Origin: Candidatus Portnoyibacteriota bacterium
GTDB lineage: Bacteria > Patescibacteriota > Minisyncoccia > RBG-13-40-8-A > JAUWHN01
DNA length: 6,126 bases
Assembly: GCA_030605865.1 (NCBI GenBank)
Contig: JAUWHN010000044.1
Span: 1 to 6,126, forward strand
Direction of reading: 5' to 3'
This document shows positions 1 to 4,873 of the stretch, piece by piece; the stretch's first letter is position 1; each line of letters begins with the position of its first letter. The notes under the pieces were generated by a model, which was not told the origin of the DNA, did no database searches, and saw only the letters and a program-made list of their open reading frames with translations. Both the position numbers and the translations under genes were made by a program.

Positions 1-21
1 CGACCTTTAAATTTTAAATTC

Positions 22-37
22 ATCCCCACACCAAATT
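22..37. repeat. Left arm of 16-bp inverted repeat around the GIY-YIG gene
   Basis: Reads ATCCCCACACCAAATT and is the exact reverse complement of 305-320. It covers the first two plus-strand bases of the gene's stop codon (36-38). Bases just outside and inside the arm do not pair. Confidence 0.9.
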
Positions 38-299
38 ACGTTATATCAATACTGTCTTGAATTCTCTTCTTTAATTGTGTAAAAGCTCGGCTCCTTAATT
101 TAAGATTCGATTCTCGCTTTCTTGCATCCCTTTCCGAGGTATAGGCTTCATAATATATTAACTTAAAAGGGCCCTTGCTTTTTGTGTATCTCCCCCCTCT
201 TCCAGTATTATGTTCTTTTATTCTCTTTCTTAAATCATTCGTTGAACCAATATATAAGCTATTGTCTTTCTTGCTTTTCAGAATATAGAGATAAAACAT
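36..299 (-). CDS. Small stand-alone GIY-YIG (URI) domain endonuclease
   Basis: The 87-residue protein is essentially one GIY-YIG nuclease domain of the UPF0213/COG2827 type. The first strand carries FYLYIL (residues 2-7, the GIY equivalent) and the second carries LYIG (15-18). These are followed by STNDLRKRIKEH (19-30) with the conserved Arg (R24 or R26) and H30. A C-terminal helix has RDARKRESNLK (58-68), where E63 is the expected metal-binding catalytic Glu. Length is normal for the family. The family makes metal-dependent DNA nicks or breaks; some members are homing nucleases, others have repair-like or unknown roles. The ATG has no Shine-Dalgarno site; five bases upstream begins the right arm of the inverted repeat. 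A candidate promoter lies at 473-500, giving a leader of about 165 nt. The key residues are intact, so it is probably active. Confidence 0.9.
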   Translation of the reverse strand: MFYLYILKSKKDNSLYIGSTNDLRKRIKEHNTGRGGRYTKSKGPFKLIYYEAYTSERDARKRESNLKLRSRAFTQLKKRIQDSIDIT

Positions 300-304
300 A
301 ATGA

Positions 305-320
305 AATTTGGTGTGGGGAT
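305..320. repeat. Right arm of 16-bp inverted repeat around the GIY-YIG gene
   Basis: Exact reverse complement of 22-37. It sits where a Shine-Dalgarno site would be expected for the minus-strand nuclease gene and contains none. Pairing with the other arm in the transcript could hide or circularise the translation start region (inference). Confidence 0.9.
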
Positions 321-472
321 AAAAAAACTCCCTCTGCCACAAGTTACTTAAAAATAACTAGGGACTTATGAAGAAGTCCTAAGACTAAACTATTTTCTTT
401 ATGCCAACAACAATCTGGCACTAAGTATCACACCTATTTCCCCCGTTAGATGTTATTTTTATTTTATCCTTT

Positions 473-500
473 ATTTTACCTTAATGGAAAAGTATGTCAA
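473..500 (-). promoter_or_regulatory. Candidate sigma70 promoter reading toward the GIY-YIG gene
   Basis: On the minus strand an exact -35 TTGACA (495-500) and a five-of-six -10 TAAAAT (473-478) are separated by 16 bp. Transcription would start near 466 and pass through a leader of about 165 nt, with hairpins at 403-420 and 361-380, before the nuclease ATG. I find no leader ORF of any length. The exact -35 box makes this the better of the two minus-strand candidates here; AT-richness makes the -10 less telling. Confidence 0.5.
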
Positions 501-538
501 ATAAATTCAAGAATTAACTGTGGATAACTTGCTTCTTC

Positions 539-612
539 TTGAAAAACTACATCTGGGTGTTAAACCAGGGAGGAAATACGTCTCCAGCTGACACCCAGAT
601 GTAGTTTTTCAA
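539..612. repeat. Long hairpin: 22-bp perfect arms, 30-base loop
   Basis: Bases 539-560 and 591-612 are exact reverse complements over 22 bp. The 30-base loop can fold further: CAG (566-568) with CTG (588-590) and GGAG (569-572) with CTCC (582-585), leaving a 9-base apical loop. On either strand the descending arm ends in GTAGTTTTTC, so it could act as a bidirectional terminator, but perfect 22-bp arms exceed what termination needs. Alternatives are a small structured RNA, a double-strand-RNA processing substrate, or one copy of a dispersed palindromic repeat. No second copy lies in this window. Confidence 0.85.
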
Positions 613-630
613 TTTCGTTTTTAAGGTATT

Positions 631-669
631 AAAAACCACCAGATAAAACCCCTCCTGATGGTTTTTTTT
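631..669 (+). terminator. Hairpin with eight-T tail, terminator-like
   Basis: AAAAACCACCAG (631-642) pairs with CTGATGGTTTTT (655-666) with a single C/A mismatch, around a 12-base loop; the plus strand then runs to T669, giving eight Ts. Read on the minus strand the mismatch becomes a G-U pair and five Ts follow, so it could stop transcription both ways. No plus-strand gene lies upstream, so a plus-strand terminator here would imply a small transcript containing the 539-612 hairpin. On the minus strand positions 651-656 read AGGAGG, placing a perfect Shine-Dalgarno sequence at the loop edge. Confidence 0.5.
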
Positions 670-692
670 AGAACAAACAAGTCTAATAGTTA

Positions 693-721
693 AATTTAAC
701 GCAATTATAAAAACGTGTCAA
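693..721 (-). promoter_or_regulatory. Weak candidate promoter reading leftward into the hairpin region
   Basis: On the minus strand an exact TTGACA (716-721) is followed after 17 bp by TAAATT (693-698), a four-of-six match to the -10 consensus. A start near 686 would produce a transcript through the 631-669 and 539-612 hairpins. The -10 lies inside the GTTAAATTTAAC palindrome (689-700), which could be an operator or chance in AT-rich DNA. Confidence 0.3.
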
Positions 722-780
722 GAGGTTAACAAAGCAGTCCAGGTTCCTGTCTGGCAGGGTTGAGCAGGACGCACCCTCCA

Positions 781-822
781 TAAATAAAAAAGAGTCGCTT
801 CTATGCATACAGACACGACTCT
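781..822 (-). terminator. Intrinsic terminator of the zinc-module gene
   Basis: On the minus strand a 7-bp stem AGAGTCG/CGACTCT (816-822 with 791-797) is followed by six Ts and an AT-rich tail (781-791). The 18-base loop can extend the stem imperfectly through its ATGCAT core. It begins 22 bp after the TAA at 845-847, the normal place for a Rho-independent terminator. Confidence 0.8.
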
Positions 823-844
823 GGTTAAATACTAAGATTTGTTC

Positions 845-1735
845 TTAAATTTTCATCTCCCTCCTTGCCTTATCGTGAAGTGCTGCAAGGCTAGCAATAA
901 GTTCAAGCTGTTGAGCTGGAGTATCTACATTATGACAATCAAATTCATATCCTTGTCCTTTTTGGGGTCCCATATGCGTGGGATGAAGACCACAGGCATC
1001 TCCAGGACAACTCGTATTAAGCCAACCTCCTTCATAAGCAACAGATGCTCGAAAATCCCATTTTCTGTACGGTTCTAACCTTCTCCACATTCGTCTATGA
1101 GCAATCTGCATAGCCTCAACCATTTCGATAATATCTGATTCTCCTTTCTCCCTTAAAGAATCCATCCAGTTACATAAAGGAACACTAAATTTTCCTCCAA
1201 TTGAGCCGCCGTGCATATCTCCGCGAGTTATGGTTTGCATTGTCATAAGTTGAATCAATGAAGATGAGGTTTCTTTTTCGGGGCAAAATAAGAATGTGGA
1301 AAAAACAGTAAAGCTCGCTGAAATAGCATAAACAGGTTTCCAATCATTTATGTGTTCTATCCCCGTGCCTCTACACCAATCACATTTTCTTTCAAAAAGG
1401 TCATCTCTACCAGAACCATTACATTCGGGACAAGGCTTGCCAGTTTTTTGCTTAATTCTGGGTATCTCAACTACAAATTCAACAAATTCTTTTCTTTCTC
1501 CTCTCCGAACAAAAGCATTATCAAAGCCGAAGTTTCCATTAAGACTACCGACGAAATTTGTAAACTTAAATTTCTCTTTCAAATCAGTAGCCCAGGGATT
1601 TTCATCTGGAATGGATTCGGCATTCTTAATAAAATCTTTATGCACCCTCAAAATAACAGCTGGCTTTGTTTTTCTCCAAGAAAGTTCATACCAGCAAGGA
1701 ATGTTCTCTCTAGTAAGTAATTTTATTTCTTTCAA
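845..1735 (-). CDS. Unrecognised protein with DnaJ-like paired CxxCxGxG zinc module
   Basis: I do not recognise the family of this 296-residue protein. Visible are a Trp-rich N-terminal part (W16, W20, W48) and a central zinc-binding pair, CPECNGSG (102-109) and CDWCRGTG (118-125), with C102, C105, C118 and C121 as likely ligands. This is the motif of the DnaJ cysteine-rich region, but only two of its four repeats, and there is no J domain. A hydrophobic beta-like stretch (135-151) follows, then a second Cys/His cluster: C243, C248, H251, H254, C267, H268. There is no signal peptide or membrane segment, so it is probably cytosolic. The start is TTG (1733-1735), chosen because AGGAGG (1741-1746) lies five bases upstream. 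It is a monocistronic unit with its own promoter and terminator. Sampled 60-base blocks run 37-50% GC, above the operon to the right. The real coding signal is strong; the function is unknown. Confidence 0.85.
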   Translation of the reverse strand: MKEIKLLTRENIPCWYELSWRKTKPAVILRVHKDFIKNAESIPDENPWATDLKEKFKFTNFVGSLNGNFGFDNAFVRRGERKEFVEFVVEIPRIKQKTGKPCPECNGSGRDDLFERKCDWCRGTGIEHINDWKPVYAISASFTVFSTFLFCPEKETSSSLIQLMTMQTITRGDMHGGSIGGKFSVPLCNWMDSLREKGESDIIEMVEAMQIAHRRMWRRLEPYRKWDFRASVAYEGGWLNTSCPGDACGLHPTHMGPQKGQGYEFDCHNVDTPAQQLELIASLAALHDKARREMKI

Positions 1736-1740
1736 TCTGT

Positions 1741-1746
1741 CCTCCT
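1741..1746 (-). promoter_or_regulatory. Strong Shine-Dalgarno AGGAGG that fixes a TTG start
   Basis: The minus strand reads AAAGGAGGACAGATTG: a full AGGAGG, five spacer bases, then TTG. No ATG or GTG is as well placed. It contrasts with the missing or weak ribosome sites of several neighbouring genes. Confidence 0.8.
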
Positions 1747-1782
1747 TTTAATTTATTTTATTCTTTTTTCAAGAAACAAGCC

Positions 1783-1799
1783 GTTCTATAAAGTAGAAC
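1783..1799. promoter_or_regulatory. Operator-like palindrome at the transcription start of the zinc-module gene
   Basis: GTTCTA (1783-1788), five bases, then TAGAAC (1794-1799) is a perfect 6+6 inverted repeat. A third half-site, GTTC, follows at 1801-1804. It covers the predicted start point (near 1798), just downstream of the -10 at 1805-1810, where a bound repressor would block initiation. It does not match the GAAC-N4-GTTC spacing of Gram-positive LexA boxes, so the regulator is unknown. Confidence 0.4.
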
Positions 1800-1804
1800 A
1801 GTTC

Positions 1805-1833
1805 ATTGTAGCAAATTATCTAAATCTTTGCAA
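1805..1833 (-). promoter_or_regulatory. sigma70 promoter of the zinc-module gene
   Basis: On the minus strand TTGCAA (1828-1833), a 17-bp spacer and TACAAT (1805-1810) give four-of-six and five-of-six matches at ideal spacing. Transcription would start near 1798, leaving a leader of about 60 nt with the palindrome and the Shine-Dalgarno site. Confidence 0.6.
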
Positions 1834-1846
1834 GTTCAAAATAGTA

Positions 1847-1875
1847 TTGACTGTATTGATATTGCCTGCTACCTT
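1847..1875 (+). promoter_or_regulatory. Candidate promoter of the glycan operon
   Basis: TTGACT (1847-1852), a 17-bp spacer and TACCTT (1870-1875) form a plausible but weak -10 partner for a good -35 box. TTGATA (1856-1861) with TATTGT (1880-1885) at 18 bp is an alternative. Either would start transcription within about 20 bases of the ATG at 1898, giving a short leader, in keeping with the lack of a Shine-Dalgarno site. It lies back-to-back with the zinc-module promoter, the two -35 boxes 13 bp apart. Confidence 0.35.
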
Positions 1876-1897
1876 AAAATATTGTAAACTGAAATTA

Positions 1898-3079
1898 ATG
1901 TCTAAGAAAATTTTATTTATTGTTACCCAATCTGAATTTGGGGGAGCCCAGCACTTTTTAGCCCATTTAGTTGCAGCATTAGATAAGGACAAGTATGATA
2001 TTACTGTTGCTGCGGGACCCCAGGGAGATGACGAGACCGGGCTTTTGAAATTTTTAGAGAAAAAGGGGATTAACACGAAGCACTTGAAATATCTCAGGCG
2101 CGGAATTAATCCCTTATTTGATTTATACTTAAGTCCAGCTGAAATTTTTAACTTGATAAAAAGAGAAAAACCAGATATTTTATTTTTATGCAGCAGCAAG
2201 GCGGGCGCCATAGGGTCTTTGATTGGTCGATTAACCGGGGTTAAGAAAATTATCTATCGGATTGGCGGCTGGGCATTTAATGACCCCTGGCCTGAATGGA
2301 AAAAGAAATTGTATATTTTGATTGAGAAATGGACTGCTAAATTTAAGGATATAATTATTAATAATGCTGAATCAGACAGGAAACAAGCTATTGGATTATC
2401 CATTAAGCCAAGAGATAAAATTATTACTATTTATAATGGAATTGATGTTAATGAGTTAAATTTTTTAAATAAAGAAGAAGCTCGAAGATTCTTGAAAATC
2501 AAACCCGGTTTTGTAATCGGTACGATTGCTAACCTATATTTAACCAAGGGGCTTGAATATCTGATTGAAGCTGCTCATTTGTTAAGATACAAGATACCTG
2601 CCTCGCGGCAAGGCGGGCAAGATACAAGATACAAACATACGAAGTTTGTGGTTATCGGAGAAGGCCAGGAGAGAAAAAAATTAGAAGGTTTGATTAAAAA
2701 ATACAAATTAGAGAAAAACTTTTTCTTAGTTGGGGCCATTCCTGATGCCAGTAGATATTTAAAGGCGTTTGATGTTTTTGTTTTACCATCAGTTAAAGAG
2801 GGTTTTCCCTGGACAATTTTAGAAGCAATGGCAGCAAAGGTTCCGATTGTGGCTACAAAAGTTGGGGCGATTTTGGAAATTTTAAAAGACCCTTTGATGG
2901 ACTCAGGGCAAGCTGGTCTCTTAATAAAGCCGGGTGATGCCAAAGGATTATCAGAGGCAATAACCAAATTAATAAATAACAAATTTTTAGGAAATAGACT
3001 CCTAAATCAAGCCAGGAAGATTGTTCAAGAAAAATTTACTTTAGATAAAATGGTTAAAGAAGTGGAAAAATTATTATGA
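1898..3079 (+). CDS. GT4-family glycosyltransferase (GT-B fold)
   Basis: This 393-residue protein transfers a sugar from an activated donor in surface polysaccharide or glycolipid assembly, acting in the cytosol at the inner membrane face. The N-terminal Rossmann half starts ILFIVTQSEFGGAQ (5-18) with the GGA motif. The linker has YNGID (179-183). The C-terminal donor-binding half has TKGLEYLIEA (216-225, conserved K218), VVIGEGQERKKLE (251-263) and the EX7E motif E301-E309 in KEGFPWTILEA, then KPGD (344-347). I chose ATG 1898 over an upstream in-frame TTG at 1847 because the protein homology begins here and the TTG lies in the promoter. Length is typical. Odd: residues about 231-246 (YKIPASRQGGQDTRYK) are encoded by a repeat-flanked palindrome and look inserted between a helix and the next strand. 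The stop overlaps the next start as ATGA. Donor and acceptor sugars cannot be told. Confidence 0.93.
   Translation: MSKKILFIVTQSEFGGAQHFLAHLVAALDKDKYDITVAAGPQGDDETGLLKFLEKKGINTKHLKYLRRGINPLFDLYLSPAEIFNLIKREKPDILFLCSSKAGAIGSLIGRLTGVKKIIYRIGGWAFNDPWPEWKKKLYILIEKWTAKFKDIIINNAESDRKQAIGLSIKPRDKIITIYNGIDVNELNFLNKEEARRFLKIKPGFVIGTIANLYLTKGLEYLIEAAHLLRYKIPASRQGGQDTRYKHTKFVVIGEGQERKKLEGLIKKYKLEKNFFLVGAIPDASRYLKAFDVFVLPSVKEGFPWTILEAMAAKVPIVATKVGAILEILKDPLMDSGQAGLLIKPGDAKGLSEAITKLINNKFLGNRLLNQARKIVQEKFTLDKMVKEVEKLL
2584..2632 (+). repeat. In-frame palindromic insertion in the glycosyltransferase gene
   Basis: A 14-bp direct repeat AAGATACAAGATAC (2584-2597 and 2619-2632), itself two copies of AAGATAC, flanks a GC-rich palindrome. 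CCTGCCT (2597-2603) pairs with AGGCGGG (2611-2617) with one G-U pair, or TGCC (2599-2602) pairs with GGCA (2607-2610) around a four-base loop. The reading frame stays open and adds a polar Arg/Gln/Gly segment at about residues 231-246, in a position where GT4 proteins usually have a short variable loop. Confidence 0.75.
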
Positions 3080-3882
3080 AAAAAACTTGTTTTATTTCAA
3101 TAGATGTTGAGCGCGACAACTTTGGCAACAAAGACACTTTTAAAGGAGTGGAGGAATTGGATAATATTTTGGATATTTTTAAAAAACATAAAGTCAAAGC
3201 CACCCTGTTTGTAACCGGCTATGTTATGGAACTGTATCCGGATTTTGTTAAAAAATGGGCTAAAGATTATGAGATTGGTTGTCATAATTATTTTCATATT
3301 CCTCTTGATGAAATAGATTTATTAGAGAGGGAAAAACAGCTGAAAAAATTTGTCGGCCTTTATCAGACTATTTTTAAACAACTTCCAAAGGGATTCAGGG
3401 CGCCGAGAAATATTATTGATAACAAACAATTTGAGATTTTAGAGAGATATAACTTTGCTTACGACAGCAGTGTTATTCCACGCCATATTGCTTTACACAG
3501 ATATAAAGGATATAAAGGTCGGGCGCCAGCAATACCTTATCAGCCATCAATTAGAAATTACAGAAAGAAAGGAAAGAAAGAAAAAATGAATTTAATTGAA
3601 ATTCCTAATACGCCGCTTTTAGGGGGCATTCCTTTTGCTGCTACCTGGATTCGACGCTTAGGAGCAGGTTTTTTTGGAAGTTTACTTTCTTTAAACAAGC
3701 CAAAATTTTTGAGTTTAACCATGCATTCATGGGATGGAATCAAATTCAAAGGCCGTTCGTCAAAAAATAGCGGAAAAGTGTTCTTGGGGCAATTGGATGA
3801 GTTGTTGGGTTTGTTGAAAAAAATGGATTATGAATTTAAAACAGGAGAACAAATCTATGAAAAAATTTCAGAAATTAAATAA
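3076..3882 (+). CDS. NodB-type polysaccharide deacetylase
   Basis: The 268-residue protein has the NodB homology domain (carbohydrate esterase family 4), which removes N-acetyl groups from amino-sugar polymers using a metal held by Asp-His-His. Motifs in order: FISIDVE (6-12) with catalytic-base Asp D10; KATLFVTG (41-48); the metal site HNYFH (H70 and H74, HxxxH); GFRAPRN (106-112) with R108; FAYDSSV (127-133); and SLTMHSWDG (213-221) with H217. There is no signal peptide, so it may act on lipid-linked or nascent glycan in the cytosol, as proposed for the PEP-CTERM-locus deacetylases it resembles in layout (SIDVE start, long loop after YDSS). A small 9-bp tandem repeat at 3501-3518 encodes YKGYKG in that loop. 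It overlaps the glycosyltransferase by four bases (ATGA), implying coupled translation, and FemAB by 26 bases. The substrate is unknown. Confidence 0.9.
   Translation: MKKTCFISIDVERDNFGNKDTFKGVEELDNILDIFKKHKVKATLFVTGYVMELYPDFVKKWAKDYEIGCHNYFHIPLDEIDLLEREKQLKKFVGLYQTIFKQLPKGFRAPRNIIDNKQFEILERYNFAYDSSVIPRHIALHRYKGYKGRAPAIPYQPSIRNYRKKGKKEKMNLIEIPNTPLLGGIPFAATWIRRLGAGFFGSLLSLNKPKFLSLTMHSWDGIKFKGRSSKNSGKVFLGQLDELLGLLKKMDYEFKTGEQIYEKISEIK
3843..3847 (+). promoter_or_regulatory. Shine-Dalgarno AGGAG that decides the FemAB start
   Basis: AGGAG lies inside the deacetylase gene, nine bases before ATG 3857. The earlier in-frame ATG at 3830 has no such site and adds only nine polar residues with no obvious family match. 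Confidence 0.6.
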
Positions 3883-4873
3883 AGAAGAAGTAGCCAATTT
3901 GCTGGACAAGGTTTTATTCAAAACCTTTTTTCATGAACTTGAGTGGCAGGAGTTTTTAGAGAAAGAATTCAAGTGGCTTAAGTTTGAGCATTATTTATAT
4001 AAAGACGAGGCTTTATTGAGTTTTGGGAAAGTTGGTAGTAAGTTGATTTCATTGCCGTTCTGTGAATATGGTGGGCCATTGCCGTTAAGGTGGGATATTA
4101 ATTGGGAAGAATTTAGCAAAGATGTTTTAAAAGAATTTGATAATATTAAAATCAAATTTCACCCCCAAATTTTGAGATTTTTGGAAGTCGGATCTTTGAA
4201 ATCTCTGAAAATTAAAGGCCCGACCTGTACCTACTGGATTGATAATCTTGATAAATTAAATGAGGACGCATTATTTTCTTCTTTTAGGCTTTCCACAAAG
4301 CAGAGGATAAGAAAAGGAAGCAAAGAGGATTTGTTAATTTCTAAATGCAAGAGCAAGAAAGATTTAAAAGAATTCTATAGTATTTATGTAAAAACAATGA
4401 AAAAAAACAAGACAGTTTGTTTTCCTGTTCAAGTATTTGAATTTTTATGGCAAAAATCTTTAGAATCAGAAATCGTAGATTTTTTAATTATTAAACATCA
4501 GGGAAAAGTAATATCAGGAATTGTAATATTATTCTATTCTGATATTGCCCACTATTATCTGAGCGCAATGGATCAGAAATATGTTAGAAAAAACAAATTA
4601 AATCCTATGTATTTTGTTCTTTGGGAAGAAATAAAAAAAATAGCCAGTTCAAGAAAAGCCAATACTTTTGATTTCGGAGGAACAAAAATAGGAAGCGGCT
4701 TGGAAGAGTTTAAACGAGGCTGGAGCACTAAGAAATATCCAATATGGACAATAGAGTCCGGACAAATGGCTCAAGAAAAACTTCGTGAATCTAAATTAAG
4801 AAATGTTTGGGGCTTGCTTCCTGATTTTTTAGTTAAAATAATTAGCCCTTATATTATTAAATACAGATTATGA
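3857..4873 (+). CDS. FemAB-like / GNAT-fold transferase
   Basis: The 338-residue protein belongs to the FemAB-like set of tandem GNAT folds, which move amino acids from aminoacyl-tRNA or acyl groups onto cell-wall or polysaccharide acceptors. Visible signatures are SSFRLSTKQRIRKG (141-154), typical of the start of the second domain, VISGIVILFYSDIAHYYLSA (218-237), and near the end FDFGGTKIGSGLEEFKRGWS (271-290), the characteristic FGG...G...FK.GW block. Length fits the FemAB/PEP-CTERM-associated subfamily (about 340) rather than staphylococcal FemA (about 420), which carries a coiled-coil arm. It is cytosolic, with no membrane segment. The start at 3857 follows an AGGAG. It overlaps the deacetylase by 26 bases and ends ATGA with the methyltransferase. 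Next to a deacetylase that frees amino groups, it could re-acylate them (inference). The acyl donor and acceptor cannot be read from the sequence. Confidence 0.82.
   Translation: MKKFQKLNKEEVANLLDKVLFKTFFHELEWQEFLEKEFKWLKFEHYLYKDEALLSFGKVGSKLISLPFCEYGGPLPLRWDINWEEFSKDVLKEFDNIKIKFHPQILRFLEVGSLKSLKIKGPTCTYWIDNLDKLNEDALFSSFRLSTKQRIRKGSKEDLLISKCKSKKDLKEFYSIYVKTMKKNKTVCFPVQVFEFLWQKSLESEIVDFLIIKHQGKVISGIVILFYSDIAHYYLSAMDQKYVRKNKLNPMYFVLWEEIKKIASSRKANTFDFGGTKIGSGLEEFKRGWSTKKYPIWTIESGQMAQEKLRESKLRNVWGLLPDFLVKIISPYIIKYRL

Larger units (their letters stand above)
22..320 (-). mobile_element. Candidate GIY-YIG mini-element bounded by a 16-bp perfect inverted repeat
   Basis: A perfect 16-bp inverted repeat (22-37 and 305-320; right arm AATTTGGTGTGGGGAT) encloses one small nuclease gene and nothing else. 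The left arm overlaps two bases of the stop codon and the right arm ends five bases before the ATG, so the repeat borders are set by the gene. No target-site duplication is visible outside the arms (TTAAATTC against AAAAAACT), and no T-tract follows the arm on the minus strand, so this is not a simple terminator. The arms would pair the mRNA's 5' leader with its 3' end. Mobility is inference from architecture and from the known habit of GIY-YIG nucleases of living in mobile introns and as free-standing homing genes. Confidence 0.5.
300..844. other. 545-bp non-coding stretch with several structured elements
   Basis: No convincing protein gene lies between the nuclease and the zinc-module gene. 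From left to right I see: the right arm of the nuclease repeat; a short hairpin at 361-380 (GGACTT/AAGTCC stem, six-base loop); a 5-bp TGCCA/TGGCA repeat at 403-420; a minus-strand promoter candidate at 473-500; a DnaA-box match at 519-527; a long hairpin at 539-612; a T-tailed hairpin at 631-669; a 12-bp palindrome GTTAAATTTAAC at 689-700; a second minus-strand TTGACA at 716-721; a 60% GC island at 731-780; and the terminator of the gene to the right at 781-822. This is rich for a compact genome and may host one or more small RNAs. Confidence 0.7.

Noticed and set aside
450..527. A 25-codon plus-strand frame in the intergenic region
   Set aside because: No Shine-Dalgarno site, low-complexity Phe/Leu content that follows from T-rich DNA, and it crosses the opposing promoter.
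539..612. An integron attC site, suggested by the palindrome and a GTTAAAC at 559-565
   Set aside because: The partner RYYYAAC core is absent at the matching position, the arms are perfect without the extra-helical bases of attC, and no integrase or cassette layout is present.
300..844. CRISPR array or tRNA in the intergenic stretch
   Set aside because: No direct repeats at regular spacing, and no cloverleaf with T-loop GTTCRANNC-type sequence on either strand.
839..1751. Plus-strand open frames of 79-133 codons opposite the zinc-module gene
   Set aside because: They lie antisense to a gene with clear promoter, ribosome site, zinc motifs and terminator, and their translations have no domain-like pattern.
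1783..1804. A LexA (SOS) box made from the GAAC/GTTC half-sites
   Set aside because: The Gram-positive box needs GAAC-N4-GTTC; here the spacings are one and nine bases.
1847..1897. An upstream in-frame TTG start that would lengthen the glycosyltransferase by 17 residues
   Set aside because: The TTG coincides with the candidate -35 box, has no Shine-Dalgarno site, and the extra residues do not resemble a GT4 N-terminus, which normally begins just before the first Rossmann strand as it does from ATG 1898.
1816..2211. Minus-strand open frame of 131 codons over the start of the glycosyltransferase; similar antisense frames at 2575-2982, 3097-3297, 3558-3749 and 4868-5080
   Set aside because: Each mirrors a well-supported gene; composition follows from the opposite strand's codons and none has a ribosome site or known motif.
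3501..3518. A 9-bp tandem repeat ATATAAAGG in the deacetylase gene
   Set aside because: Only two copies, in a variable loop after the YDSS motif; simple slippage explains it and it has no flanking palindrome.
3830..3856. An earlier ATG for the FemAB-like gene
   Set aside because: It lacks a ribosome site, whereas ATG 3857 has AGGAG nine bases upstream; the nine added residues are polar and uninformative.
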